NCBI GenBank assembly: GCA_032164245.1
Contig: JAVMKO010000006.1
Coordinates: forward strand, 2,929,001-2,993,000
Length of the DNA: 64,000 nt
Direction: 5' to 3'
Source of the DNA: Sternotherus odoratus
Taxonomy: Eukaryota; Chordata; Testudines; Kinosternidae
Shown: positions 44,728 to 56,825 of the stretch, in pieces
Numbering within the stretch: the stretch's first letter is position 1
Layout: each line of letters opens with the position of its first letter
The notes under the pieces: generated by a model
Told to the model about the DNA's origin: nothing
What the model saw: the letters and a program-made list of their open reading frames with translations, nothing else
Databases searched by the model: none
Position numbers and translations under genes: made by a program

Positions 44728-44778
44728 CTAGCCTGGGACTTGGGAGACCTGGGTTCAAGTGTCTGCTTTACTATTATT
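44728..44778 (+). repeat. Short MIR-like tRNA-head fragment
   Basis: CCACTAGCCTGGGACTTGGG and ACCTGGGTTCAAGTGTCTGC resemble the tRNA-derived head of a CORE-SINE, including the B-box core GGTTCAAGT. The rest of the SINE is missing. Confidence 0.45.
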
Positions 44779-46452
44779 AGAGAAATTCTGCAGTCTCCAC
44801 TTTTTTTCTAATCTCTGGTCTGAATAAGCAACAATCACGCCACCCGGAGATGAATGCTGAGGACCCGGGCAAATGTATGATGCCCAATTATTTTTTTCAT
44901 ATGTGTGGTCAAACTTTCTGTTAAACGTGTAGGAAACTGAATCTGTAAATAGCAAATGTATGAACATAAAGATTAAATGGGAAACTGTAAAAGTCCCTTT
45001 ACTCTGTTTTTATTCTTTCTTTAAATAGACAAAACTCCCATTGAATTTTGCCTAACCTACTTACTAATGACCTGAAGAATATAATCATTATTTTAATATT
45101 ATATATAATAATTCTAATATATTACCTGAAGAATATAATAATTTCAAAAATTTCAAGAATATCATAATTTCAAAAATAATTGAAAATGGTTGTTACCATG
45201 AAAGAAACATCTTCAGTTCATATCCACTGGGGGAGGGCAAGATCAGTTTTAAGACACTCTCCAATTAAGGATTATTTTTTTGTACTGTGTTACCACTTGC
45301 AGCTCCAGTCAGGGACTGAGGCCCTAATGTGCAGACATACAATAAAAACATGCCAAAGAGCTTACACTGGAAGCATAAGATGACAGACAGCAGGTGAAAT
45401 GCAAGGTAATGGTGAGACAGTTTTGTGCAGCATAATCAGCAGCTGATGTAAAGGGCAAAATGCAGAAGGCAAGAAATATGGGGAGAAATCAATGGGAGTT
45501 TTGCCATTGGCTGCAGCAGGGCCAGGATTTTGCCCTGGAGTTCATTTAGCGTAATTATAGGTTTATCTTCTCAAACACCTTTCAGAATCTTGCCCACCTG
45601 AGTAAATGTTCAATTTGCAGCTCTGAAGGTTGACATAAAAATAGCAGTAGGAACACAGGGACTCAATGGCAATTTGTGAATATTGCAGTCCATAGAAGAT
45701 GTTAGAAACCTTGAAGCAGAACTGAAAGCATCTTCACAATTAAATTCTGAAAGGCTGAGCAGAGCAACACTACATGACAAATTGTCCCTTTCCACTGCCT
45801 GATACTAGAGAGCCCATCTCTTCAAAGTACTTGTTGCAGCTGGTAAAAGCAGCCCACGGATTACTGTAGTTATAGTGTTTGCTTGAATATAATTTCCTAA
45901 ATGCTTTTAGCTTTACTGTGGCAGTTTGCCTCTAATTGCAGATATAACAAAACGCCTAGAGCATATTTATATACTTGAGTTTTATGTTAGTTACTTGTTA
46001 TAAAAGTGTTAATAACAGCCTGAAGGGAAGGAGCGGAATTGCATTTGAGAAATAGAGAATCCAAGACTATTTGGTTTAAAATTTTGCTTAATGAACCATT
46101 GTGTTTGGCAGATATGTTCTTCTCTGCTGTTTTCATTCCCCCTTTCCCCATCTGATGCTACAGAAGCAAAGGGAAACTGAGTAAATCAATACTCTAGCTT
46201 TCAGGTTTAATAACTGTTGGTGAAATTCAGTCACTCAGCTGAACTGAATTATTCATCAGTGAAAGATGAATGGTTTTATTTGTTTTTAAATGTGATGCTT
46301 GATTTTTAGAGCCCTGTGGACTTACTCCTCACTGAGCACAAAGGCTTATTTCAGATATTCAGAAGGTCCCACTGCTGGAGCAGTGCAGCACTGAGATGAA
46401 AGGAGTGGGAACTAAGGGATAGAAAAAGCAGCTGCATGTGCCTGTTCATTAG
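44779..46452. other. Unassigned non-coding DNA
   Basis: AT-rich with locally repeated TTTCAAAAAT and GAATATAATAAT segments at 45070-45185. No gene. Confidence 0.5.
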
Positions 46453-46537
46453 TGTCCTGATCTTGCAAAGTGTCTCCTGTGTTGCCACTGACTTCAGTGG
46501 GAATTAAGGGAGCTCAGCACTTTGCAGGATTGGACCC
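46453..46537. mobile_element. Small palindromic MITE
   Basis: GTCCTGATCTTGCAAAGTG on the left and, in reverse, GGTCCAATCCTGCAAAGTG on the right, with CACTGACTTCAGTGGGAATT between. A fold-back element of about 85 bp. Confidence 0.65.
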
Positions 46538-47257
46538 TTGACCAGTGACTCCAGAGTTGGGCTGCACATGGACCTGAGATGAGAGGAGTTGGAAAGTGCT
46601 TCTTGTGGCAAGGTTCAGTTACTGCTTTGCTGGCTGTGCCCAGGTCCTTGCAAGCACAAAGCTAAAAGCTGGGGGCAGCATGCAGCCCACAAAGTGACAG
46701 AGAATGGATTATGGTCTGTCTTGATTCTGCAAGCCCCAGTGGCTGTACTCCTTGTATACAAGGTGGTTGTGCTCCATTGCCGGGGGAGGGACCCATGGGT
46801 GGGCAGAGAAAGAAGCAGCGTTAGGCACGGTTCTCTGAACCGAGCAGGAGTGGCTCTTCAGTAGAGCTGCGGGTCTAATAGTTCACTTCCCCAAAAATGC
46901 AGCTTCTTTTGACCTGAAATTATTTGTGAATTTGTGTCTAATGTGCCAGATAGAGGGGGAAGGAGAGAAGGGTCACTTTGAGAAGGGCTGTAACTGCCAA
47001 CACAGGTGTATCGAGAGTTCCATACTCCTCCATCTAGCCACGCTCGCAGGCTGCTAGTCTTTCATAGGCTGGTTTTGATGTAAGGCTCTGCACTCAGTCC
47101 CAGCCTGCTGGACCAGCAGACATCTTGTACTGAAATGAATGGGGTATTGACACCACCGGGAGGATCCTCCACCTGTACTCCCCTTCACTTGCCTGAGATT
47201 ACTGCACTCGGGGAAGGGTCAGCACGATGCTTTTCATATTCTAGCGTTAGGGGTAGA
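46538..47257. other. Unassigned non-coding DNA
   Basis: No feature recognised. Confidence 0.5.
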
Positions 47258-47355
47258 AGGGTTAGATTTTTATCAGTAAATGAAGGCAAATGTTGATTTC
47301 ACCATCTACACACAAACCAACAAATATTTCCATTAATAATCTAAATTTACAGCTA
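47258..47355 (+). repeat. Dispersed repeat shared with 30185-30295
   Basis: Same word order as the copy at 30.2 kb (ATCAGTAAATGAAGGCAAATG, ATTTCACCATCTACACACAAAC, AATATTTCCATTAATAAT). Family unknown. Confidence 0.5.
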
Positions 47356-47628
47356 GGCCAAAAAAAGAAAAATGCTGCTTCAGAACTTCTGAGAGTTTGA
47401 TTTAAGGCTATTTACTTTGTATATGTTGACATGCGACATTAACTATTTTCGTGTTTTAACAGTTATAAAGCTTTCGCTGTTTGAATCTCAGCACCTACTG
47501 CCATTAAATAATTATTGTCTGACTCTCATTTTCTGATCCCCCCCCCTTAGGTCCTGAAGCTGCACAAATTTACACCAATAACAATCTGAAAAAATGCTTA
47601 AAACCCCTGCTAGAGGCCTCACGGCCCT

Positions 47629-48600
47629 GTGTCACCCTGCCCCAGAATAGAGCAGATAAAAGTCCTCCAGACAGCCTAGAGTGGCTGTATAGGAACAACC
47701 AATCAGAGAAGTCGATGGAGCAGCCAATCCAGGGCCAGAAGGGCCCTATATAAGACAAGCAGAAGAGCAGAGAAGTCCGTTGCCATATAGAGCTCGAGGA
47801 CCAAAGACCGGATGACTGGAAGAACAGCAGTACTGCAGAGAGCTTGCTGCAGACAAGAGTGAAGCCCAGGGAAGGCTGCTGTCAGCCTGGTGCCTGGCTG
47901 CTGGGATGAGCAGCAGGCCCAATGGAAGGTCAGTGAGGGCAGGCTAAAGCCCAGGGGGACTGAGCACAGGACCTGGCCAGGCCAGCAAGGGTATTGAGAT
48001 GGGTCCTGCTGGTCTGGTTGCAGACTGAGCCCAGGGAGGGCTGCTGAAACACTACTAGTTGCAGGTACTAAGATGGGCCCCGGCTGGGTGCTTGAAGAAG
48101 GCAGTGCCTCTGGGAGAAGCCTTAAAGCTACAGCCCCATACCAGGGCCTTGGTAAGAACTTGGATTGTGTACCCCAAAATGGGGAACATCGTGTGTGGCT
48201 CGGCCAGAGGGCTGAGTCGCTGAAGACCTGCCAAGAGAACCATCGGCTGGAAGGCGCTTGAGGGAGGCGGGTGCCACCTTGCTGAAAGAACTAAAACAAA
48301 AACAGGCTCACACCCAACCACACTGAGAAAATGCAGAGTTAACAAAGTCCTGTGGCACCTTAAAGACTAACTATAAAGTTTTGAAGCATGAGCTTCCACT
48401 GCCTGCATCCGACGAAGTGGGTATTAGCCCACGAAAGCTCATGCTTCAAAACTTTATAGTTAGTCTTTAAGGTGCCACAGGACTTTGTTAACTCTGCTAT
48501 TCCAGACTAACACGGCTACCACCCTGATTCTTGAGAAAATGCAGGCACTCCTTAGAGGCGGGTGCCACCCATGAAAAAGAACTGTGTTTGCAGGCACAGC
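47629..48600 (+). mobile_element. Probable LTR interrupted by a Penelope-type insert
   Basis: Begins about TGTCACCCTGCCCCAG. It has two CCAAT boxes (AACCAATCAG at about 47698, CAGCCAATCC at about 47731) and a TATA box CCCTATATAAGAC (about 47745), in the right order and spacing for a strong promoter in an LTR U3. Purine-rich R/U5-like sequence follows. A Penelope-derived unit sits at 48337-48531, flanked by a 13-bp duplication of this element's sequence. The right end is unclear. Confidence 0.5.
48337..48531. mobile_element. Short Penelope-derived inverted repeat with 13-bp duplication
   Basis: A perfect 13-bp target duplication TGAGAAAATGCAG (48324-48336 and 48532-48544) encloses 195 bp. Left arm 48337-48394 and right arm 48434-48494 are inverted copies of the Penelope terminus (GTCCTGTGGCACCTTAAAGA and its reverse; GAAGCATGAGCTT / AAGCTCATGCTTC). 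The right side continues into TTCCAGACTAACACGGCTAC, the 3' end also seen at 40.7 kb. Between the arms lies a hammerhead-like core: CCGACGA (48409-48415), stem GTGGG/CCCAC (48417-48432) and GAAA (48433-48436). There is no protein coding. It must have moved using another element's machinery, or arose by template switching during Penelope insertion. Confidence 0.85.
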
Positions 48601-50489
48601 TATGAAAATTCAAATCACTAAAAATTAAAAAGTGCTTAAAAATAAACACTATTTTCAGTCAAAACTATATAAAAATTGAATTCCACCAAGCCTACAGACC
48701 AGTTCCTTTTTTCAGTGAATGACCCTGCATTTCCATTTAAACCCATGTCAGGTTTGCTTTGTGAGTTATGAATATTAAATCTCTGCTGTTTATATTCTTG
48801 CATAGCTTCTGAGCTATTGCTACATTCAGAATGGGTCAGAGGAATTAAAATATGCATGTAATTTATTTGTGGTAGTACAGGTCATTTGGAGACCATCATT
48901 CTTTTGCAGAGTGAATCCTATTTGTCAAGTCAAACCCAAACTTTAAATATGATACTGTTCTGAATATCTGCAACATGTAATCCCAAGGTGACTTGTTGAT
49001 TAGAAGAGTGTCCTGACTGGGTCAACATTTCACTTTCTCCTAAACAATATTTGAATTGCCCTTTTCTTATAATTGCTGATTCTTGTTCTTAATGGACATT
49101 CAACCAGTGTAGCTGGCATCAGTAGTAATTTTCATTCTTGTATATATCAGCATCAGAGAAAAGAGAGATTCCCTTAACTTTAGATCAAATCTATTTCCTT
49201 ATTGCAGGTGGAATGGATGTGTATGTCAAAGACTTCAGCAATCCATTTGAATGCTAATGTATGCAGCAGAGAGGTAAAGCAGTTAACTGGCGTGTCTGTG
49301 ATTGTTTATTACAAGGATTTGGAAGTTAATGTGTTTTCCACAGTTTGAAGGGATTTTGCAGAATGAACAAAATATAAAGATTCTCAGCTGAGTTTGTCTA
49401 AAGTTGGAAACATCTTTCTGAGGTTTATTAGTTTTCCAACTGGGAGAATAATAAACCCTCTTCTATAGATTAATATTTGTTTTCGTTCTTCTAGTTCAGC
49501 AATCATTTCCCCCCTTGGGAAATACATAGGAAAGTGATGAGCTGGGAATAAATTAACTTTGAAGCTGTGGCTCCAGGTATCCCATGTTTATATGAAGTGA
49601 TAAAGCATTAGCACTTGCTCTGGTGTCCATTGCAACACCACCATTACTTAGATTTTTTTTTAAAGTTACTACAAAGACTCTTTTTCGGCCTGACAGCACC
49701 TTCGCTCCAGGCTTAATCTATTGGTGTCATTCACAAGAGAACACTTTCTCATTATTCCCAATAGCATGCTTTGGCTTGGTAGTCACACACCTACCTCTCA
49801 TCACTGGCCATGGCATAAGCGCTGGCAAGTGCTGGAGCAGCACCTTCTGGAGGAAAGCAAAAATAAATGATCATTTATTCTTTCTTCTCAGCCAGCAACT
49901 GCCTCTCCCAGCTGGGATGGAAGGAAGCATCGCTACTTAGGACCCAACTGTCCCTGGCCCATAGGTGGTCCATTGAAGAGCCAGGCACAGCTGCAGCCCC
50001 TACTTCTCCAAGGATGCATGGGGTCCAAAAGTGTGTGTGTGGGGGGCATGGCACTATAATTTCTCTCTCCACAGGCCCACAGACTGGGAGTGGCACCCAG
50101 AGGGAGTCTGCTGCATACATTGGGAATATGCAGGAGCATGCTAGCCCTGAGACTATTGCTCTGGAGCAGGCTATTCCTAGAGTTTCCCTAAGTGTCTGTG
50201 CAGCACCTAGCACTAGTCTTGAGTGCTACACAGACACTTGGGTGGGGCCTCTCCATCACCCACAGCTAATCAGCCCCTTCTGCCCATTCTCAGCTCGGGC
50301 AAGAGGTCTCAGAAAGTTCTTTGCTGCGACCAATGTCCTGCCCATGTTGCCGGCTACCATTTTATTCATGCCCCCAAGTGCATAATGGAACAATGCCACT
50401 GGTGGCCGGGGAAGTTCTTTTCGAATGTCAGTGTTTCACAGCAGTTGAAATCCCTGTACAGGCCTCCACTTTTGGTTGTGTCGCTTAGC
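48601..50489. other. Unassigned non-coding DNA
   Basis: No gene recognised. Open frames at 49.6-50.4 kb have no detectable family and lie in unremarkable sequence. Confidence 0.45.
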
Positions 50490-51745
50490 TTTCCCCAAAG
50501 CATTTGACAAGGTCCCTCACCAAAGGCTCTTTCATAAATTAAATTGTCATAAATGAAAGGGAAGATCCTTTCCTGGATTGAGAACTGGTTAAAAGACAGG
50601 GAACAAAGGGTAGGAATAAATGGTAAATTTTCAGAATTGAGAGGGGTAACTAGTGGTGTTGCCCAAGGGTCTGTCCTCGGACCAATCCTAGTCAATTTAT
50701 TCACAGATGATTTGAAAGAAGGGTTAAACAGTGATATGGCAAAGTTTGCAGATGATACTAAATTGCTCAAGATAGTTAAGACCAAAGCAGACTGTGAAGA
50801 ACTTCAAAATGATCTCACAAAACTATGTGATTGGGAAACAAAATGGCAAATGAAATTTAATGTGGATAAATGTACAGTAATGCACATTGGAAAAAATAAC
50901 CCCAACTATACATACAATATGATGGGGGCTAATTTAACTACAACCAATCAGGAAAAGTTCTTGGAGTCATCGTGGATAGTTCTCTAAAGACGCAGTGTGC
51001 AGCGGCAGTCAAAAAAGCAAACCGGATGTTAGGAATCATTTAAAAAGAGAATAAGACGGAGAATATCTTAGTGCCCTTATATAAATCCATGGTGCGCCCA
51101 CATCTTGAACACTGTGTACAGATGTGGTCTCCTCATCTCAAAAAGGATATATTGTCATTAGAAAAGGTTCAGAGAAGGGCAACTAAAATGATTAGGAGTT
51201 TGGAACAGGCCCCATACGAGGAGAGATTAAAGAGGCTAGGACTTTTTAGCTTGGAAAAGAGACGACTAAGAGGGGATATGATAGAGGTATATAAAATTAT
51301 GAGTGGTGTGGAGAAAGTGAATAAGGAAAAGTTATTTACTTGTGCTTATATAAGAACTAGGGGCCACCAAATGAAATTAATGGGCAGCAGATAAAAGCAA
51401 CAAATAAAAGTAAGTTCTTCACACAGTGCACAGTCAATCTGTGGAACTCCTTGCCTGAGAAGGTTTTGAAGGCTAGGACTATAATAGGGTTTAAAAGAGA
51501 ATTCGATAAATTCATGGAGGTTAAGTCCATTAATGGCTCTTTGCTAGGATGGGTAAAGAATGGTGTCCCTAGCCTCTGTTTGTCAGAGGGGGATGATGGA
51601 TGGTAGGGGAGAGATCACTTGATCATTACCTGCTAGGTTCAGTCACTCCATGGCACCTGCCTTTGGCCACTGTTAGTAGACCAGATACTGGGCGAGATGG
51701 ACCTTTGATCTGACCCAGTACGGCCTTTCTTATGTTCTTATGAAA
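50490..51745 (+). mobile_element. CR1 LINE, reverse transcriptase to 3' end
   Basis: 5'-truncated CR1 ending CTTTCTTATGTTCTTATGA. 50553-50987 encodes 144 open residues of reverse transcriptase: ILSWIENWLKDREQRVGING, GVAQGSVLGPILVNLFTDDL, the catalytic KFADDTKLLKIV (both Asp present, about 50742), and WQMKFNVDKCTVMHIGK. 51071-51394 encodes [38 protein letters not shown] and [21 protein letters not shown] few frameshifts and stops separate the blocks. It is the best-preserved copy of the TTCTTATG-tail subfamily in the window. Confidence 0.92.
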
Positions 51746-52429
51746 AAAGAATTTCAGAATAAAGATTAAGCAGCTGTTAATTTTCTATCTTTAAAATGGC
51801 CTTTTTTTTTCCTTTACAGGTGAACACAGACACACAGGAAACATCAGGTGTGGGGGTAAGTCAGAGTCAATCAAAAGAGGTTTTGCATAAAGTAAAGGGA
51901 TGGAATTTTTTTAAAAAAATCATTTGGTACTGGGAACATTCCCAGTCTCCTCAATAGGAGCAGGCATTGGTCAACCCAGAGCACTCCTGACAATCCCATC
52001 TCAGATATAGGAGGATCCCAAGGACTACAATTCCCCCTGCTTGCATCATCCGTCCCTGCAACGGGACCTGCAGGGCAGGTTCTCATACCCCTGCAGAACT
52101 ACACTGACAGACTGAGACTCGGCTTGGAGAGAAGGGTCTGCACTTGCCAGTTCCATTGCAGGATGGGGGATTTAGAAAGAAAAATGCCATGATTGTTACC
52201 ACGAGAAGGTGCAGAAAGAGTATCTGAGTCCAGTGAGCAAAGGACTGACACCAGCTGAGCCTCTTGCCCTCACCTTGTACAGGGGAAGGGCTCCGAGACT
52301 TGCTAGGTTTAAAGGCGGAGGGGACAGCTGGCCTTGGGAGAGACACCCCTGGTTGAGTTTTGCTGTTCAAATTTGACCTGTTGGTGACGGGCTGCCTGCC
52401 CCAGGCAGGGCCTGAGCAGGTTAGAAAGA
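51746..52429. other. Unassigned non-coding DNA
   Basis: No gene recognised; the last 300 bp may already belong to the LTR-like unit that follows. Confidence 0.4.
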
Positions 52430-53153
52430 GCCAATTGACCTTATAGGCTGCACCTGGAGGAGAGCCAGGCACTGATGAAATCTAAGTGAAGAGAAGCCCA
52501 GCTGGGCAGGGGCAGGCTGGGCGTATATGAAACCAGCAAGCTGGGATGGGGGAAGGAATTCTATGTCCGCTCCTGTGAGGAAAAAGGGAATTGGCTAGAG
52601 ACAAGGAGTTTGGGGGGGGGGGAGCCCATGGATCCTTCCCTGGACTACAGAGTCTGGCAAGAAGCTAGCTGGAGTAGGGTAGCCACTGTTTACCAGCCAC
52701 TGAGCAGAGGCAGTTCTGGCTGGTAAACCCAGAGGTGGGCCAGGAGATAAAGAAGAAGGACTGGAGGGAGACTGCAACAAGGTCTGAGACTGGGTACTCT
52801 GTGGTTGGTAGGCATAGGGTCCCTGGGCTGGAACATGGAACGTGGATGGATGGGTGGGCTCAGGGTCCCATCCTAGCCATGAGGAAAGTAGCACTGGATC
52901 TGGAGTTGGAGCAGGTGACAGCTTGATTACGGCGTATGGACACCTTGCCCAGGGGGACTTTGATATGATAGAATGGGAGGACTAGTGACCTGGCTGGAGG
53001 GCTGAGTCACAAAGAGGGAGCAGCCTAGGTCCCAGAGAGAGATGAACCATCGTGTGAACAGCTGCCAGGAAGAAGTGCCAGACCCTGTGAGAGCTAATTG
53101 TCAGACCTAGCCACAAGGAGGCATTCCTGTGGTGAGTACCCCCTTACAAACTC
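52430..53153 (+). mobile_element. Possible LTR-type unit
   Basis: Purine-rich sequence with GGGCGTATATGAAACC (about 52518, TATA-like) and an end GTGGTGAGTACCCCCTTACA (53153). It resembles in style the LTR at 47.6 kb (both contain TGGCT..GAGGGCTGAGTC). The start is not defined and no duplication was found. Confidence 0.35.
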
Positions 53154-56100
53154 ACAAACATTAGCCTCGCTGGCTGCAAGTATGGCTTGCTGCTCAGTCA
53201 TTCTCCTTGCTTGCTGATACTTCACAGAAGTCGTATTCTCTGAAAAAGCACCAAAAATGCCGTGGTCTATGCTCAGTTCAGTAAAACATCCCTTTCTTTA
53301 TTCCTAATTGTCACCATGCTTGCCAAATGTTGCGGTCTCTGTTTTTTCCATACAAAGTGTAAGACATGGACTATATGCCTACTGGTCAGAGTTATGTGCT
53401 TGTAAGCAAATGCCCTATGCAGTGATGGGAAATAAAGAGCTCTGTACCTAATGTGAACTCGCTACTCTAAATGGCACCGCCTCAGCAAACTCCCTTTCCG
53501 ACCTTCATTTGAATCCCAGTTTATATGGAACCAGGCAAAAAACCAGATTTATGCTGGTTGAGGCTTAAGCTCTTGGCAGTTGTCTGAAAGCATGTTCACC
53601 TGTTCTCTTCTGTCATGCTTCCACAGTAGCAGGGTCTTTGTTGTCATTTCCTTTCTTACTGTGGGGAGATGTGATGAATACGTACTGCCTACTTTAATGT
53701 CACTTAGTTTTGCATTTACTGTATCTCTTCAAACCATGCTGTCTCTTCCATTACTAAGTCCTCAAATAACTACCTCTCCCCATTATTTTGATTGTCCTGT
53801 TCTCGTTCACTGCACTAAGATGTACTGCCAGCCCAGCATGCCTGGTAGGAGAAGGCCTTTGAGTCAGGATGAGCTCTGTGTATTCACAGCATGGTTATTT
53901 GCTGGATAGATACATTTTTTCTCCAGCTTCTTGCATTGTCAGTGGCATACATCTGTGATGCTATTCATAAGGCTCTAACAGTATATCTAGTAGATTCTCC
54001 CTTCATGAAAAATTTGAAAACTCCATTAAATTCTAAAATATACATCGGAACAAGCCTTTGGATGAGCGGACACCCGGAGAAGAATTTTTTTTTTATAAAA
54101 TATTATTAAAACTGGCTTGACTTTGGCCAAAAATATCTTAAATGTGGGTTGTTGTTTTTTGGGGGGTGGGGGTGGGGGTAGGTAAAGGGTTTGGCAATAT
54201 TCTGTCCAAAAAAAAAAATCCTGTATAAATGGAACTGGCTGTAAGATCATTTCAAGGGATACCGTGAACTTGAATATCTATTCTCAACAAATTCTGATGG
54301 AACAGCTCTTACATGGCCTCAAATCTTATTAAAAAATTAAGGATTTTGTTTTAAAGGATTTTTCTGCCCTTTGCTTGGTTTTTATAAGGATCTCCTCAGC
54401 AAGGAAAGAACTCGTAATGGAAACAATGAAAGGCACTGTACTGTCAAAGTTGCAAAGTTAAAAAACAAAAACATGAGAAATCTGTAGTCACTAACTTTTG
54501 ATCGTTTAAAAGATCTTCCTAGCTGTAGTTACACATAGCAACTAGTGGCCTCTCTCCGAATACTTTCATTGAGAATTTGAATAATATTAATGCAACTTTT
54601 ACACCTTTAGGCCCCAATTCTGCCAACATGAGTATACCCACTTAACATCAAGGCCCACTGCATGTGTTTAGCTGAAATCATGTTTTCAGGATCGGGGCTT
54701 ATTTGGCATTTGATACACTCAACAGTGGTTCCAAACTGAAGAGGTTCTTCTTCTTCACTGCCTGTCATTCATTTCTGTGCTATTTAATGTTGTTGGCACT
54801 GTCACGTGTGTCGCTCCAGAGGTGGCAGCATTTGGATGGTAGGTGAAGTGTCCTCTAAATAGATTGCATAGCACAGTTTGGAGGAACGATAAAGATTTTT
54901 TTTGCATTTTCAGAGTACACCATGATAATTCCAGAGTGGATTTGATTTGTGCTGTACCCTTATGGGAAAGTCCTACATAATTTAATTGAGATTAAAACCA
55001 ACAGTAATCTATAAGCATTAAGCAGGGTTCTATACAAATTACTCTCAAATTCACATGATTGAATGAGAATTAATCCTTTCTAGGGCATTTTGACAGCAAC
55101 CTGCAGAATTTATTACTAAAGAATTATATTCCAGCTCTAGAATTCTGCGGGTCTGCTAAGACATTTTGTAGCGAGATAATCCTTCTCTATTACATTCTGT
55201 AGACCTTTTCCACAAGGGGATAGACATGGTACTTTGGACTATATTTCAAGCTAAATGAGTGGGGGGAAATAAAACTGTTAAATGTGTTTAATTTTTTGTT
55301 CTTTTTTAAATATCTGCATGCCACCAACACAGCAGGTTAAGTATCTGTAAAAGCCTTTTATTTTTGTACATTACTCCTGGTGGCTTGTGATATCTTGTAC
55401 TATATATTACTTTGTGTACATCTCTATCGTAATCTATTGGGCTGTAATGTTTTCTTAGAACAACCTAGATATCAAACACCACTCTGATCCCTGCTGGCCT
55501 CCAGCCTTCCAGATACTTAATGATTTCAGGAATAGAGTTTACTTCCTACTTCAGATCAGAATTTCAGGCATCCTGCCCTTCTGGCTTTTATTAGTTGCTT
55601 GCTCTAAATCAGAGGGAAGGGCTTTTCTTTTTAATTGTTCCTTTGAATATGCACCACTCATCTTTATTCTGCTCTGGACACAGGGAATTGCCCAGTGATG
55701 TGTCACAAAGCAAAATTATGATAGGATAAGTTCTTTTCTTTTTTAGAAGCTCCCATAAATAGGAATCAAAAAGCATATTCTCCTTTAAGATAGTACTTCT
55801 AGGTAGAGGTTGTGAGTTTTTTTTTAAATTACTATAGCAAGGTCTGAATACCTTTTAATAGACACTGTTTGATTTTATCTGAAATGGGTGTTGGAAGGAC
55901 TAAGCATAGGAAGAACTGCTTCGCTTAATATCCTATTGGCTATTTATTTACAGCTTGATTTGTCTATTTAATCCTCTTTTGAGACAAAGCTCTTTGGTTT
56001 GTCATCAGATGTGAAGAAGGTTTTAATGCAAATAATTTTATGCATAAAGATTTGGTTTCATGAGTGTCCAGAGAGTTTTCATATGTAAAAACTCTAGGAA

Positions 56101-56246
56101 GAGTGGCTGTTTGCATGTATATTTTTATCATGTGTAAACGGGCATAAATGGAGTTGATTTGAGGCCATTTGAAACAACTGATTATTGGGAAAGGAGTTAG
56201 GAAAACTAAAATGTAGCCTTGAAATCTCCATTTTATGCTTCTCTGG
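53154..56246. other. Unassigned non-coding DNA
   Basis: Three kilobases with no recognised repeat or coding exon; AT-rich, with G- and A-runs at 54160-54220. It is the longest repeat-free-looking block and probably unique host sequence. Confidence 0.5.
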
Positions 56247-56371
56247 TAGGGTGACCAGACAGCAAATGTGAAAAATCAGGACAGGGGGTGGGGGAATAAT
56301 AGTAGCCTATATAAGAAAAAGACCCCAAAATCAGGACTGTCCCTATAAAATTGGGACATCTGGTCACCCTA
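56247..56371. mobile_element. Palindromic MITE (TAGGGTGACCAGA ends)
   Basis: TAGGGTGACCAGACAGC at 56247 and ACATCTGGTCACCCTA at the right form TA-bounded inverted ends. Inner parts AATCAGGACAGGG and CAAAATCAGGACTGTCCC are partly self-complementary. A shorter relative is at 13122-13192. Confidence 0.85.
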
Positions 56372-56825
56372 TTCTCTGGTATGCAACACTAGCACATAAT
56401 ACTAGTTACAAGGCGAGATGCACTTATTCCACGCAAGTGACCTGCTGCCCTCCGCTGGGTAAGCACCATTGCATCCCAGTGTAACTCCACTGGCTCTACC
56501 GGAATGACACCAACATAGATCTGAGCAGCACAGTGGGGTAGCAAAGTCAATATGTTTATTTTAAGTCTTTTGAAAGTTGTTTTTGAACACTATGAATGCA
56601 TAATTAATATAGCCCAGGAAGTATACAAGGGAAAAGCCTATATTTAATAATTGCATCTCCCTCTGCAAAAAATCTGTATTCAGAATGCTAAGCTTGTTTG
56701 GCTACTCCATGTACCCTGCTTATTTCAGGATATATTATTAATAACCAGAAGGGGCTACAAACAACGGAGGAATAGAAGATATTGCATTTGCTGATGACTT
56801 CTGCATGGTTGATCTCACAGCCTTA

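Noticed and set aside
49867..50385. 172-residue open frame
   Set aside because: Mixed composition without any recognised motif, no splice or promoter support, and overlapped by equally long antisense frames; treated as chance.
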